Below, piece after piece: positions 16,662 to 25,720 of a DNA stretch of 64,000 nucleotides. A program made the position numbers and the translations under genes. The notes under the pieces were generated by a model that saw only the letters and a list, made by a program, of their open reading frames with translations, had not been told where the DNA came from and did no database searches. The stretch is from Arthrobacter agilis (GTDB lineage: Bacteria > Actinomycetota > Actinomycetes > Actinomycetales > Micrococcaceae), in NCBI RefSeq assembly GCF_002157505.1, contig NZ_NFSC01000031.1, positions 868,001-932,000 on the forward strand, in the 5' to 3' direction. Numbering within the stretch: position 1 is the first letter of the stretch; the number at the start of each line of letters is the position of its first letter.

Positions 16662-17746
16662 CGCGGTCCCTTCAGGAATCCCGTCGCCCGCCCGACGACC
16701 TGCCCGGCATCCGGCGCCACGATGACCTCCTGGCCGGCGGCGTACACCTCCTCGCCGTCCTGCACCAGCAGATCGGCGGAGGCATCGGCGGAGCGCTTGA
16801 GCACGGCGAGGGCGATGGGCCCCATCTCGTAGTGGTGGCCGACCGACGTCACGCGGCCCACGGTGCGGCCCTCACTGAGGACGGCGCTTCCTACTGCCGG
16901 GAGCGTGTGCTGGCTGCCGTCGAGGTGGAGGAAGGTCAGGCGGCGAGGCGGGTGTCCGAGGTTGTGGACGCGCGCGACGGTCTCCTGCCCCTTGTAGCAC
17001 CCCTTCGCGAGATGAACGGCGGTGCGCAGGAGATCGAGCTCGTGGGGAATCGTCTTCTCATCCGTCTCGAAGCCGTGTCGGGGCCGCCAGGCGGCGATGC
17101 GCAGGGCCTCGGCCGCGAGCGAACCGGCGAGGGCGAGCCCCGTGGATGTGACCGCCGCTTCCAGGCTGTCGCGCGGCACGAGGTATTCGAACCAGGGCCG
17201 TTCCCGTCCCGGGTGTCCGGCGTCGTCGACCGTCGAGTAGGCATAGCCGCCGGACCCGATGGAGGGCCAGGGATCTTCCCAGACGACGACGTCGTCACCC
17301 AGTTCGGGCAGGGCCCGGGTCGCGCCGAGGACCGCCCAGGCGTCGGTGGCATCCGTGACCTCGACGCGGAGCATGAACTTCATGCGCTCCAGCCAGGCGG
17401 CGAGCGGCGTCGCCTCGCTCCCCTCGGTGATCAGCCAGGCGACGGCGCCGTCGTCCACGACATGGACCGAGTGCTCGATGCGGCCCTGCACGGTGAGGAG
17501 CAGCGTCTCGGAACTCTGTCCGGGCCGGAGGCCGAGGAGCAGCTGCGAGGACAGTGTGTTGAGCCAGCTGAGCCGATCGGGACCGGAGACCGTCACGACG
17601 CCGTGGTTCGCGAGGTCGACGACGGCCTGACCCTCGGCGAGGAGGCGCTGTTCACGGAAGGGGTCGCCATAGTGGGCGGCGACGCCGGCCTCCGGTCCGC
17701 CACCCTCGACGGCACCGGGACGGCTCAGGAGGGGGCTTGGGATCAT
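16658..17746 (-). CDS. ygfZ: YgfZ/GcvT-domain folate-binding protein
   Basis: The roughly 362-residue protein carries the YgfZ hallmark KGCYKGQETVARVHNLG (the conserved Cys of KGC[YF]xGQE) and a GcvT-like tetrahydrofolate-binding fold (RLSWLNTLSSQLL, MKFMLRVEVTD). YgfZ/IBA57 proteins use folate to support iron-sulphur enzyme assembly or repair. Open codons upstream lack conserved sequence; ATG at 17744-17746 (MIPSPLLSRPG) is the preferred start. The downstream ankyrin gene overlaps it by ATGA. A nitrobindin-like gene lies just upstream on the same strand, a pairing common in actinobacteria. Confidence 0.9.
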   Translation of the reverse strand: MIPSPLLSRPGAVEGGGPEAGVAAHYGDPFREQRLLAEGQAVVDLANHGVVTVSGPDRLSWLNTLSSQLLLGLRPGQSSETLLLTVQGRIEHSVHVVDDGAVAWLITEGSEATPLAAWLERMKFMLRVEVTDATDAWAVLGATRALPELGDDVVVWEDPWPSIGSGGYAYSTVDDAGHPGRERPWFEYLVPRDSLEAAVTSTGLALAGSLAAEALRIAAWRPRHGFETDEKTIPHELDLLRTAVHLAKGCYKGQETVARVHNLGHPPRRLTFLHLDGSQHTLPAVGSAVLSEGRTVGRVTSVGHHYEMGPIALAVLKRSADASADLLVQDGEEVYAAGQEVIVAPDAGQVVGRATGFLKGPR

Positions 17747-17858
17747 GACGGTATAACGCCTTCCGGGCAGGACTATTCCTGCATCAGCTGTTGGCATGCG
17801 GCGTGGCCGCACGGGTGCGGCGACCACGTGGGTACGCGGCTGCAGGGGTGCTCCGCGG

Positions 17859-18458
17859 TCAGGAGGCTTTCTTCAGGATGGCGGAGGCGTGCGCCTCGAG
17901 CGAGTTGCCGTCCGCCGCGACGTCCCAGCGCCAGTACAGGTTGCCCTCGACGAGTCCGAACAGGCGGGTGGCGGCCGTGTACTCCTTCGAGTGCTGGCCG
18001 CGCATCACGAGGTCGGTGCTGAGCTGGATCTGCGGACCCTTGATGCTCCCGTAGTAGAGCTCGGCTATGCCGCCGGGGTGGACGATGGTGGCCGTGATGT
18101 CGAAGCCACCGGCGTCATTGCGGAACTGCTCCACCTCGTCCGCGGTCTTGAGGGCCGGGACGATGTCCGCGGGGCTCAGGCCGGGGCCCACGTCGGCGTC
18201 GTTCAGTTTGCGGTCGAGCGCCCAGAAGCCCGTCTCGACCGACAGCGGGCGCAGCTGCGAGCCCTGCTCGTCGATGAGCCACGATTCGGCGCTGTACTGC
18301 AGGTACGGGAGGCCGTTCTGCGAGAACACGACGCGCTGCGAGAAGCGCTCCGAGTCGGCAGTGCCCTCGCCGAGCATCCCAGTCCCCTCCCAGGTTCCGA
18401 GGAGCCACGACAGTGGGACGAGCTCGGGCGTCAGGTCGGTGGGCAGGTCAATCGACAT
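17859..18458 (-). CDS. FABP-like/nitrobindin-family beta-barrel protein
   Basis: The 199-residue protein has the nitrobindin/DUF1794 signature LLGTWEGTGMLGEG near residue 20 and the C-terminal HASAILKKAS, where the family's haem-ligand His normally lies. Known relatives are small beta-barrels that bind haem and react with nitric oxide or peroxynitrite. ATG at 18456-18458 gives the usual N-terminus. It shares strand and neighbourhood with the YgfZ-like gene, 112 bases away, and with a 37-residue membrane protein gene 21 bases upstream. Physiological role here is inferred from the family. Confidence 0.88.
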   Translation of the reverse strand: MSIDLPTDLTPELVPLSWLLGTWEGTGMLGEGTADSERFSQRVVFSQNGLPYLQYSAESWLIDEQGSQLRPLSVETGFWALDRKLNDADVGPGLSPADIVPALKTADEVEQFRNDAGGFDITATIVHPGGIAELYYGSIKGPQIQLSTDLVMRGQHSKEYTAATRLFGLVEGNLYWRWDVAADGNSLEAHASAILKKAS

Positions 18459-18479
18459 GGGTACTCCGGGGTCAGTCGG

Positions 18480-18593
18480 CTACTTCTGGCCCTTGTACAG
18501 GCGCGTGATGACGAGGGCTGCGAAACCCGCCATGCCGAGACCGGCGACGACCAGCAGCGAGATGAAGAAGATTTCAAGAGCGAGGATGGACAT
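18480..18593 (-). CDS. 37-residue single-span membrane protein
   Basis: A 38-codon frame encodes MSILALEIFFISLLVVAGLG followed by MAGFAALVITRLYKGQK: one long hydrophobic helix with a short basic C-terminus, so probably cytoplasmic at that end. GATGGAAG precedes the ATG (18591-18593), and a TAGGAT -10-like box sits exactly six bases upstream, consistent with a leaderless or near-leaderless transcript. It lies 21 bases before the nitrobindin-like gene on the same strand and is likely co-transcribed. No family was recognised; composition and context make it a credible small protein. Confidence 0.72.
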   Translation of the reverse strand: MSILALEIFFISLLVVAGLGMAGFAALVITRLYKGQK

Positions 18594-18599
18594 GCTTCC

Positions 18600-18605
18600 A
18601 TCCTA
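18600..18605 (-). promoter_or_regulatory. -10 box six bases before the 37-residue protein start
   Basis: On the minus strand TAGGAT is followed by six bases and the ATG at 18593, the spacing expected when the start codon is the 5' end of the mRNA. Confidence 0.5.
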
Positions 18606-18668
18606 ACGCCCGCTCCGGACAGCACAGGACGCAGGACCGGAGGGTGGTACGAGCGCCCTGGGCCGTGT

Positions 18669-19421
18669 TCAGGACAGGAGGAGCTTGTCGAGGAAGTAGA
18701 CCACGGAGCCGATCGCGAGCACGGGGGTGATGCCCGCCGCCACGGCTGCGATGGGGTCCAGCGGCGCCTCACGGCCGACCAGCAGCCGGCGTGTCCCGGC
18801 GATGACGGCACCACAGGCGAGTCCCACCACTGCCGCGGCGAGCGCGGGCACGTCGGTCAACAGCAGGGCGCCGAGGGGCCCGGCGAGTGTTGCGAGGGCG
18901 AGGGCGGCGGGGGCCACGAGCCGGTCCGGGAGCGGCAGGAGGGAGACCGCGATCGCGACGAGGATGCTGACCCCGGTCACGAGCATCATGCCGGAGTCGG
19001 CCGCGTTGGCGGCCAGGCGGTCCGCTGCGGCCCAGCCCGAGCCCATGCCGACGGCGATCACCCCCGCACTGGCCCCGAGGGTCGACTCCAGGCGGTGGCT
19101 CTGGCCCGTCCCGCGCAGCAGCTGGATCATGAAGACCGCGCCGACACCGAGCGCCACGGCCGCCGGGAACCACGCCAGAAAGGCCGGCCCGGGCACGGTG
19201 GCCGTCAGGACCACAGCGAGCAGGGCACTGAGCCCGATGGCCGCGGACAGGCTCTTCCTGGCGGGGACGCGAAGGATGGCGGGCCACCCGATCGCGGCCA
19301 GGACGCACACCGCGCCGGCGGTGATGGCAGTGGTGAGCGGGGAGGCGTACGAGGACGCGACGATGGCGCCTGCCGCCGCAGCCGCGGCTCCGGCCGCAGT
19401 GGCCACGCTCGTCCTCTTCAC
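18669..19421 (-). CDS. Multi-span membrane protein of unknown function
   Basis: The 250-residue product is almost wholly hydrophobic with about eight helices (for example LTTAITAGAVCVLAAIGWPA, LSALLAVVLTATVPGPAFLA and AAVVGLACGAVIAGTRRLLV). No catalytic or transport motif is visible. The start is GTG at 19419-19421. It is divergent from the glnR-like gene with 185 bases between them; in mycobacteria an exported protein gene also neighbours glnR, but homology was not tested. Substrate or role unknown. Confidence 0.75.
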   Translation of the reverse strand: MKRTSVATAAGAAAAAAGAIVASSYASPLTTAITAGAVCVLAAIGWPAILRVPARKSLSAAIGLSALLAVVLTATVPGPAFLAWFPAAVALGVGAVFMIQLLRGTGQSHRLESTLGASAGVIAVGMGSGWAAADRLAANAADSGMMLVTGVSILVAIAVSLLPLPDRLVAPAALALATLAGPLGALLLTDVPALAAAVVGLACGAVIAGTRRLLVGREAPLDPIAAVAAGITPVLAIGSVVYFLDKLLLS

Positions 19422-19606
19422 TCCAGCAATACTGCCCTACCGGCTCTTCGGACGGGAAAACCGGCCCGCGCCGCGCAGGACGCACACGTGCGTCCCATCA
19501 CACGGCTGCGGCTATACTTGTCGAAATCTCTACCGCCCTCGGCCCCGGTTCCGGGAACGAGGGCACCGCTGCCCGATGATGCGCATACCCGATCCGTGGA
19601 GGACCC

Positions 19607-20314
19607 ATGCCGCACATCCTGATGCTCACCAACACCACCGGCTCGTCGGTCGACATCCTGCCGGCCCTCGAACTGCTCAACCACAAGGTGCACATCCTCG
19701 CGGCCGAGCCCACGGCACTTCTAGAGACCGAACCGTGCGACGTCGTCCTGGTGGACGCGCGCAAGGACCTGGTCGGCGCCAGATCCCTCACCCAGCTCCT
19801 CAAGGCCACCGGCCTGAGCGCTCCCCTGGTCCTCGTCCTCACCGAGGGCGGCATGGCAGCGGTGGCGGCCAACTGGCTGGCGGACGACGTCGTCCTCGAC
19901 TCGGCCGGCCCGGCGGAAGTCGAGGCGCGGCTGCGCCTCGTCATCGCCCGGTCGACGGCGGCGAGCGAGGAGACGAGCACCGAGATCCATGCGTCCGGCG
20001 TCGTGATCGACGAGGCCAGCTACACGGCGAGGGTCGGCGGCGAGCCCCTGAACCTGACGTACAAGGAGTTCGAGCTCCTCAAGTACCTGGCGCAGCATCC
20101 GGGCCGCGTCTTCACCCGGGACCAGCTCCTGCACGAGGTGTGGGGCTACGACTACTACGGCGGCACGCGCACCGTCGACGTCCATGTCCGGCGCCTCCGG
20201 GCAAAGCTGGGAGCGGACCATGAGCAGCTGATCGGGACGGTGCGGAACGTCGGGTACCGCTTCACGCTGACCCGCCTGCCGGAGGACCGCAGCCCGGTCA
20301 ACCAGGACGCCTGA
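19607..20314 (+). CDS. glnR: GlnR-type OmpR-family orphan response regulator
   Basis: The 235-residue protein has an atypical receiver ([20 protein letters not shown], acidic pocket largely missing, but Asp kept in [10 protein letters not shown]) and a winged-helix DNA-binding domain ([46 protein letters not shown]). No kinase lies next to it. In Mycobacterium and Streptomyces this form is GlnR, the master regulator of nitrogen assimilation, and in M. tuberculosis glnR (Rv0818) is followed by mshD (Rv0819), the same order as here. A TATACT box at 19513-19518 implies a leader of about 80 bases. A strong terminator follows. Confidence 0.88.
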   Translation: MPHILMLTNTTGSSVDILPALELLNHKVHILAAEPTALLETEPCDVVLVDARKDLVGARSLTQLLKATGLSAPLVLVLTEGGMAAVAANWLADDVVLDSAGPAEVEARLRLVIARSTAASEETSTEIHASGVVIDEASYTARVGGEPLNLTYKEFELLKYLAQHPGRVFTRDQLLHEVWGYDYYGGTRTVDVHVRRLRAKLGADHEQLIGTVRNVGYRFTLTRLPEDRSPVNQDA

Positions 20315-20335
20315 GCCGACATCACAGCGACACCA

Positions 20336-20377
20336 CGCAAAAGCCCCCTTCACCTGCTGGTGAAGGGGGCTTTTGCG
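20336..20377 (+). terminator. Strong bidirectional-type hairpin after glnR
   Basis: CGCAAAAGCCCCCTTCACC (20336-20354) pairs perfectly with its complement at 20359-20377 across a four-base TGCT loop; the outer A/T pairs provide the T-run on either strand. It separates glnR from mshD. Confidence 0.92.
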
Positions 20378-20481
20378 TATCCGGTCCTGATGGCCGGACC
20401 CTGGTGGAGGACATACGGGTCGAACGTATCGCGGGCACCCCACTGGTGCATCCCCCTCGAGCAGTTACCGACACTACCGCA

Positions 20482-20514
20482 CTCCTTCCGGTCGGCCAAA
20501 CCGGCCGGAAGGAG
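20482..20514. promoter_or_regulatory. 14-bp inverted repeat in the -35 region of mshD
   Basis: CTCCTTCCGGTCGG (20482-20495) and CCGGCCGGAAGGAG (20501-20514) are inverted with one mismatch around CCAAA. The right arm overlaps the expected -35 position of the TAGGCT promoter at 20522-20527. It could be an operator for a dimeric regulator or a hairpin; as the transcript would start near the ATG, an operator is more likely. Confidence 0.5.
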
Positions 20515-20521
20515 CGGGGAC

Positions 20522-20527
20522 TAGGCT
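20522..20527 (+). promoter_or_regulatory. -10 box of a leaderless mshD transcript
   Basis: TAGGCT ends exactly six bases before the ATG at 20534, so transcription should begin at or next to the A of the start codon. The same spacing recurs before many genes in this window. Confidence 0.6.
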
Positions 20528-20533
20528 GGGCGC

Positions 20534-21505
20534 ATGACCGCCGCGCAGCACGCCCCCACCTGGTCCGTCGACAGGATCGTGGGCGCCCCTTCGCCCGCCG
20601 CCCTCGAGGAGATACACCGCCTCGCAGCAGCCGCCACCGAGGCGGACGGTAATCCGCCCCTGTCCGAACAGACGCTGGTGACCCTCCGTGCGCAGGACGC
20701 CGGGGACCGGCTGCTGGTCGTCACGGCACGGAACTCCGGGCAGCAGGAGAGCGAACTGGCGGGCGTCGCCGTCATCACCCACGGCACCGAGGACGGTGCC
20801 GTGCTCGAACTCGTCGTCGCACCCGACGGCCGCGGGGAGGGCGCCGGAACGGCGCTCATCGAGGCCGTCCTGGCCGAGGGCATCCCCGGCCTCCGGGGCT
20901 GGTCGCACGGGAACCACTCCGCTGCCGCCGACCTCGCCGCGCGTTTCGGCTTCGAACCCGTGCGGGAGCTGTGGCGCATGCGCCTGACGCGTGCCGCCGT
21001 CGAGCAGTCCGTCCCCGCCCTGCAGCTTCCCGAGGGAGTGGCCCTGCGTGCGTTCGTCCGCGGCCAGGACGAGGAGGCGTGGCTCGCGGCCAACGCGGCG
21101 GCGTTCGCCCACCACCCCGAACAGGGCGCCACGACGCGCGCCGACCTCGAGGCACGGATGGACGAGGACTGGTTCGACGCCGACGGGTTCCTGCTGGCGG
21201 TGCGCGAGGAGGACGGCACCCTGCTCGGCTTCCACTGGACGAAGGTCCATCCCGGTCTCGGCGCACACCCGCCCATGGGCGAGGTGTACGTGGTCGGCGT
21301 GACGCCGGAGGCCCAGGGCATGGGCCTCGGCAAGGCCCTCACCATCGCCGGCATCGAGTACCTCCACGGCAAGGGACTGCAGGCCATCATGCTGTACGTC
21401 GACGCCGACAACACCGCCGCCGTCGCGCTGTACCGGAAGCTGGGCTTCACCCGCTGGGACGTGGATGTCATGTACGCGGGCAGGACGCCGCAACCCACCT
21501 TGTAA
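20534..21505 (+). CDS. mshD: Mycothiol synthase (MshD), double GNAT acetyltransferase
   Basis: The 323-residue protein has two GNAT domains. The N-terminal one includes VVAPDGRGEGAGTALIEAVL, and the C-terminal one, which carries activity in known MshD, includes HPPMGEVYVVGVTPEAQGMG, LGKALTIAGIEYLHGKGL and LYRKLGFTRWDVDVMYA. MshD acetylates Cys-GlcN-Ins with acetyl-CoA in the last step of mycothiol synthesis, the main low-molecular-weight thiol of actinobacteria. The position behind glnR matches mycobacteria. Start ATG at 20534 fits a leaderless promoter with an inverted repeat over the -35. ppk follows after 75 bases. Confidence 0.92.
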   Translation: MTAAQHAPTWSVDRIVGAPSPAALEEIHRLAAAATEADGNPPLSEQTLVTLRAQDAGDRLLVVTARNSGQQESELAGVAVITHGTEDGAVLELVVAPDGRGEGAGTALIEAVLAEGIPGLRGWSHGNHSAAADLAARFGFEPVRELWRMRLTRAAVEQSVPALQLPEGVALRAFVRGQDEEAWLAANAAAFAHHPEQGATTRADLEARMDEDWFDADGFLLAVREEDGTLLGFHWTKVHPGLGAHPPMGEVYVVGVTPEAQGMGLGKALTIAGIEYLHGKGLQAIMLYVDADNTAAVALYRKLGFTRWDVDVMYAGRTPQPTL

Positions 21506-21580
21506 GGTTATTTTCGAGGCGTCTCCCGGCTGGTCGGAGCGGCGCGCTCGCTTACGCCCGCCCACGCCGCAGGAGACGCA

Positions 21581-23803
21581 ATGGATTCAGAGACAAAACG
21601 CCGGGGAGCGTCACGGTACGGATCTTCCGAGACGGCGCCGGCCCGGGCAACCCAGGACCGCATCGACATCCCGGACTTCGCTCCCAGCCTCCTGCCGTCC
21701 GGTGACATCCGGCCGGACCGCTTCCTGGACCGCGAGATCAGCTGGCTCGACTTCAACGCCCGCGTCCTCGAACTCGCCGAGGACCCCGACCTCTTCCTCC
21801 TCGAGCGCGTCAGCTTCCTGTCCATCTTCGCGTCCAACCTCGACGAGTTCTTCATGGTGCGCGTCGCCGGCCTGAAGCGCCGCATCGCCACGGGCCTGGC
21901 AGTCCCCTCCGCGGCCGGCCTGAGCCCCATCGAGCAGCTCGAGAAGATCATGCAGGACGGCTACCAGCTGCAGCAGCGCCACGCGGCCGTCTTCGCCGAG
22001 CACATCCGGCCGGCCCTCGCCCGGGAGCAGATCCACCTCACCACGTGGGAGGAGCTCGACGAGCCCGCCCGGGCCGAGCTCCACAAGATCTTCGCCGAGA
22101 AGGTCTTCCCGATCCTCACGCCCCTCGCGGTGGACCCCGCGCACCCCTTCCCCTACATCTCCGGGCTGTCCCTGAACCTCGCCGTCGTGGTCCGCAACCC
22201 GATCAGCGAGAAGGAGCTGTTCGCACGCGTCAAGGTGCCCGACCAGCTTCCGCGCCTGATGTCCGTCGACGGGCCCCGCGCCGGCAACGTCGCCGGACGC
22301 GTCGCGCGCTTCATCCCGCTGGAGGAGGTCATCGCCGTCCACCTGGACCAGCTCTTCCCGGGCATGGAGGTCCTCGAGCACCACCTGTTCCGCGTCACGC
22401 GCAACGAGGACCTCGAGGTCGAGGAGGACGACGCCGAGAACCTCTTGCAGGCCCTCGAGAAGGAGCTGCTGCGCCGCCGCTTCGGCCCGCCCGTGCGCCT
22501 CGAGGTGACCACGGACATCAACCCGAGCATCCGGGCGCTCCTGTCCCGCGAACTCGGCGTCGAGGAGGACGAGGTCTACAACCTGCCCGCGCCCCTGGAC
22601 CTGCGCGGGCTCAGCGTCATCGCCGGTATCGACCGCGGAGAGCTCCACTACCCCAAGCACGTCCCGCACACGAGCCGGTACCTCAACGAGAGCGAGACCT
22701 CCAAGGCGGCGAACGTCTTCGCCGCGATGCGCCGCCGGGACATCCTGCTGCACCACCCGTACGACTCCTTCTCGACGTCGGTCCAGGCCTTCCTGGAGCA
22801 GGCCGCCGCCGACCCGAAGGTGCAGGCCATCAAGCAGACCCTGTACCGGACGTCGGGCGACTCCCCCATCGTCGACGCCCTGATCGACGCCGCCGAGGCG
22901 GGCAAGCAGGTCCTCGCGCTCGTGGAGATCAAGGCCCGCTTCGACGAGCAGGCGAACATCTCCTGGGCCCGCAAGCTCGAGCAGGCCGGCGTGCACGTGG
23001 TCTACGGGATCGTGGGCCTCAAGACCCACTGCAAGCTCTCGCTCGTGGTGCGGCAGGAGATCGACGGGCTGCGGCGCTACTGCCACATCGGCACGGGCAA
23101 CTACCACCCGCGCACGGCCCGGTACTACGAGGACCTCGGACTGCTCACGGCCAACGAGCAGGTGGGCCAGGACCTGTCGCGCCTGTTCAACCAGCTCTCC
23201 GGATACGCGCCGAAGTCCACGTTCAAGCGGCTCCTCGTCGCTCCGCGCTCCGTGCGCTCGGGCCTGATCGACCGCATCGAGCGTGAGATCGCCAACAAGC
23301 AGGCGGGCCTCGCGGCGCGCGTGGTCATCAAGGTCAACTCGATGGTCGACGAGGCGATCATCGACTCGCTGTACCGCGCATCCCAGGCGGGCGTCCAGGT
23401 CGACGTGATCGTCCGCGGCATCTGCTCGGTGCGGCCGGGCGTCCCAGGCCTCAGCGAGAACGTGACCGTCCGCTCCGTCCTCGGCCGTTTCCTGGAGCAC
23501 TCCCGCGTGTTCGCCTTCGCGAACGGCGGCGAACCGGCGGTCTTCATCGGGTCGGCCGACATGATGCACCGAAACCTGGACCGCCGCGTCGAGGCCCTCG
23601 TGCAGCTCAGCTCGCCCGAGGACATCTCCTACCTGATGACCCTCATGGACCGCTACATGAACCCGGCGATCTCCAGTTGGCACCTCGACGAGACCGGGTG
23701 CTGGACGCGCCACCACAAGGACGACGACGGCACTCCGCTCGAGGACATCCAGTCCTGGCTGCTCGCCTCCAGGGCCCGCCAGCGTGCGGTGTCGCGCCGC
23801 TGA
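21581..23803 (+). CDS. ppk: Polyphosphate kinase
   Basis: The 740-residue PPK1 makes polyphosphate from ATP reversibly. Features in order: N-terminal [19 protein letters not shown], head-domain LSFL(S/I)[16 protein letters not shown], catalytic domain [19 protein letters not shown], the metal/ATP region [13 protein letters not shown] as [18 protein letters not shown], autophosphorylated His in [16 protein letters not shown], then [32 protein letters not shown] before the ATG is the ribosome site. Its stop overlaps the next ATG by one base (TGATG), coupling it to the MutT1-like gene; ppk and mutT1 are also neighbours in M. tuberculosis. Confidence 0.96.
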   Translation: MDSETKRRGASRYGSSETAPARATQDRIDIPDFAPSLLPSGDIRPDRFLDREISWLDFNARVLELAEDPDLFLLERVSFLSIFASNLDEFFMVRVAGLKRRIATGLAVPSAAGLSPIEQLEKIMQDGYQLQQRHAAVFAEHIRPALAREQIHLTTWEELDEPARAELHKIFAEKVFPILTPLAVDPAHPFPYISGLSLNLAVVVRNPISEKELFARVKVPDQLPRLMSVDGPRAGNVAGRVARFIPLEEVIAVHLDQLFPGMEVLEHHLFRVTRNEDLEVEEDDAENLLQALEKELLRRRFGPPVRLEVTTDINPSIRALLSRELGVEEDEVYNLPAPLDLRGLSVIAGIDRGELHYPKHVPHTSRYLNESETSKAANVFAAMRRRDILLHHPYDSFSTSVQAFLEQAAADPKVQAIKQTLYRTSGDSPIVDALIDAAEAGKQVLALVEIKARFDEQANISWARKLEQAGVHVVYGIVGLKTHCKLSLVVRQEIDGLRRYCHIGTGNYHPRTARYYEDLGLLTANEQVGQDLSRLFNQLSGYAPKSTFKRLLVAPRSVRSGLIDRIEREIANKQAGLAARVVIKVNSMVDEAIIDSLYRASQAGVQVDVIVRGICSVRPGVPGLSENVTVRSVLGRFLEHSRVFAFANGGEPAVFIGSADMMHRNLDRRVEALVQLSSPEDISYLMTLMDRYMNPAISSWHLDETGCWTRHHKDDDGTPLEDIQSWLLASRARQRAVSRR

Positions 23804-24771
23804 TGGCAACCCCCACGAAGGTCGCCCCCGCCGGCACCACGCAGGGCAGTGGTGCCGCGGTGGTCGCCGCCGGAACGCTCTGCTGGCGCATCGAGAAAGG
23901 CGAACTCGAGCTCCTCATCATCCACCGTCCCCGGTACAGGGACTGGTCCTGGCCGAAAGGCAAGCTCGATCCGGGCGAGACGACGCCGGAGTGCGCCGTC
24001 CGTGAGACGTTCGAGGAGGTGGGGTTGAGCGTCAAGCTGGGAATCCCGCTCGCCTCGATCACCTACCCGGTCTCCTCCCGTGACAAGGTCGTGCACTACT
24101 GGGCGGCCCGGGCCGAACGGCTGGTCCCTGCCCCGGACGGCAAGGAAGTGGATCGGGCCGAGTGGGTGTCGCCGGAGAAGGCACGCGAACTGCTGTCCAA
24201 TCCGTCCGACATCGAACCCCTCGACGCCCTCGTCGAAGCGCACCGGGCGAAGGACCTGCAGACCTGGCCCCTGATCGTCGTCCGGCATGCGAAGGCGAAA
24301 CCCCGGTCGTCCTGGAGCAGGGCCGAGGGCGAGCGGCCGCTGGCCGCGACCGGCCGTCGACAGGCTGTGGCAGTCAGCCGGCTGCTGCAGGCCTGGAACC
24401 CCGAACGCGTGGTGAGCAGCCCCTGGGTGCGCTGCGTCCAAACCATCTCCCCCTATGTGCACCAGCGCAGCGCGAAGCTGAAGCTCGTGGACGCCCTCAC
24501 CGAGCACGACGCCGCCCGCAAGCCGGGGCGTGCCAGGAACGCCGTCGAGCGGGTCTTCGACAAGCGCCGCCCGGTCGCCATCTGCACGCATCGCCCGGTG
24601 CTTCCACTCGTGTTCTCGGTCCTGGGCAGCCACATGACGAGCAGGCTGCGGAAGCTGCTCCCCGCCGACGACCCCTACCTGGCCCCGGGCGAGGCCGTGA
24701 TCTGCCAGGTCAGCAGCATCAACGCCGGACGCATCGTCTCCGTGGAGCAGTTCCGCGCCTACGACGACTGA
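23803..24771 (+). CDS. mutT1: MutT1-like Nudix hydrolase fused to a histidine phosphatase
   Basis: The 322-residue fusion has an N-terminal Nudix domain (Nudix box GETTPECAVRETFEEVGL near residues 55-72) and a C-terminal phosphoglycerate-mutase-type domain with the catalytic RHAKAKPRSSW and TEHDAARKPGRARNAVE. In mycobacterial MutT1 the Nudix part hydrolyses 8-oxo-dGTP or diadenosine polyphosphates and the second domain removes phosphates from the product. The ATG overlaps the ppk stop, so its synthesis is coupled to polyphosphate kinase. Role in nucleotide-pool sanitation is inferred from the family. Confidence 0.9.
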   Translation: MATPTKVAPAGTTQGSGAAVVAAGTLCWRIEKGELELLIIHRPRYRDWSWPKGKLDPGETTPECAVRETFEEVGLSVKLGIPLASITYPVSSRDKVVHYWAARAERLVPAPDGKEVDRAEWVSPEKARELLSNPSDIEPLDALVEAHRAKDLQTWPLIVVRHAKAKPRSSWSRAEGERPLAATGRRQAVAVSRLLQAWNPERVVSSPWVRCVQTISPYVHQRSAKLKLVDALTEHDAARKPGRARNAVERVFDKRRPVAICTHRPVLPLVFSVLGSHMTSRLRKLLPADDPYLAPGEAVICQVSSINAGRIVSVEQFRAYDD

Positions 24772-24809
24772 CGGGAGCCTCACCGGCCCCCTCACCGGCG
24801 GGCCATGGC

Positions 24810-24833
24810 GGTCCGGGACCGGCGTCCCGGACC
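24810..24833 (+). terminator. Hairpin between mutT1 and thyA
   Basis: GGTCCGGGA (24810-24818) pairs perfectly with TCCCGGACC (24825-24833) over a six-base loop. No T-run follows, so termination strength is uncertain. Confidence 0.55.
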
Positions 24834-24880
24834 GACCGGCGTCACCCGTCGCGTGCCGCTGGTCGGGCACGATTTCCCCG

Positions 24881-24886
24881 TAGACT
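24881..24886 (+). promoter_or_regulatory. -10 box of a leaderless thyA transcript
   Basis: TAGACT ends six bases before the GTG start at 24893, the same geometry as at mshD. No ribosome-binding site precedes the GTG, which fits a leaderless mRNA. Confidence 0.6.
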
Positions 24887-24892
24887 TGCCGG

Positions 24893-25720
24893 GTGAGCAC
24901 CCCCATCCCCACCCCCTATGAGGATCTGCTGCGCGACGTGATGGCGAACGGCGCAGCCAAGAGTGACAGGACGGGCACCGGAACACGGAGCGTCTTCGGC
25001 CGGCAGCTGCGGTTCGACCTCCGCGAGTCCTTCCCGCTCATCACCACCAAGCGCGTGCACTTCAAGTCCGTGGCCCTCGAACTGCTCTGGTTCCTCCGCG
25101 GTGACTCGAACGTCCGCTGGCTCCAGGAGCGCGGCGTGTCCATCTGGAACGAGTGGGCGGACGACGACGGCGAACTCGGCCCCGTCTACGGCGTCCAGTG
25201 GCGGTCGTGGCCGACGCCCGACGGCGGGCACATCGACCAGATCGCCCAGGTCGTCGAAGCGCTGAAGACGAATCCGGACTCGCGCAGGCACCTCGTCTCG
25301 GCATGGAACGTCTCGGAGATCTCCAACATGGCGCTGCCCCCGTGCCACGTCTTCTTCCAGTTCTACGTGACCCCCGGCGTCGACGGCGGTCCGGGCAGTT
25401 TGTCCTGCCAGCTGTACCAGCGGTCCGCCGACACCTTCCTCGGCGTTCCCTTCAACATCGCCTCCTACGCACTGCTGACCCTGATGGTCGCGCAGCAGAC
25501 CGGCCTGGAACCGGGCGAGTTCATCTGGACCGGCGGCGACGTCCACGTGTACGACAACCACGTGGAGCAGGTCACCGAACAACTGTCCCGCGAGCCGTAC
25601 CCGTACCCGCGCATCGAGCTGAAGCGGAAACCCGCCAGCATCTTCGACTACACCCTGGAGGATTTCGACGTGGTCGACTACCAGCACCATCCCACCATCA
25701 AGGCCCCGGTGGCGGTATGA
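24893..25720 (+). CDS. thyA: Thymidylate synthase
   Basis: The 275-residue protein makes dTMP from dUMP with methylenetetrahydrofolate. Visible motifs are [38 protein letters not shown], the catalytic Cys in [34 protein letters not shown] and [13 protein letters not shown]. Start is GTG ([13 protein letters not shown]). It overlaps folA by ATGA, placing the enzyme that consumes tetrahydrofolate next to the one that regenerates it. Length is slightly above E. coli ThyA (264). Confidence 0.97.
   Translation: MSTPIPTPYEDLLRDVMANGAAKSDRTGTGTRSVFGRQLRFDLRESFPLITTKRVHFKSVALELLWFLRGDSNVRWLQERGVSIWNEWADDDGELGPVYGVQWRSWPTPDGGHIDQIAQVVEALKTNPDSRRHLVSAWNVSEISNMALPPCHVFFQFYVTPGVDGGPGSLSCQLYQRSADTFLGVPFNIASYALLTLMVAQQTGLEPGEFIWTGGDVHVYDNHVEQVTEQLSREPYPYPRIELKRKPASIFDYTLEDFDVVDYQHHPTIKAPVAV

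Noticed and set aside
21611..23809. Long minus-strand open frame opposite ppk
   Set aside because: The plus-strand PPK has all catalytic motifs; the antisense frame is a by-product of high GC.
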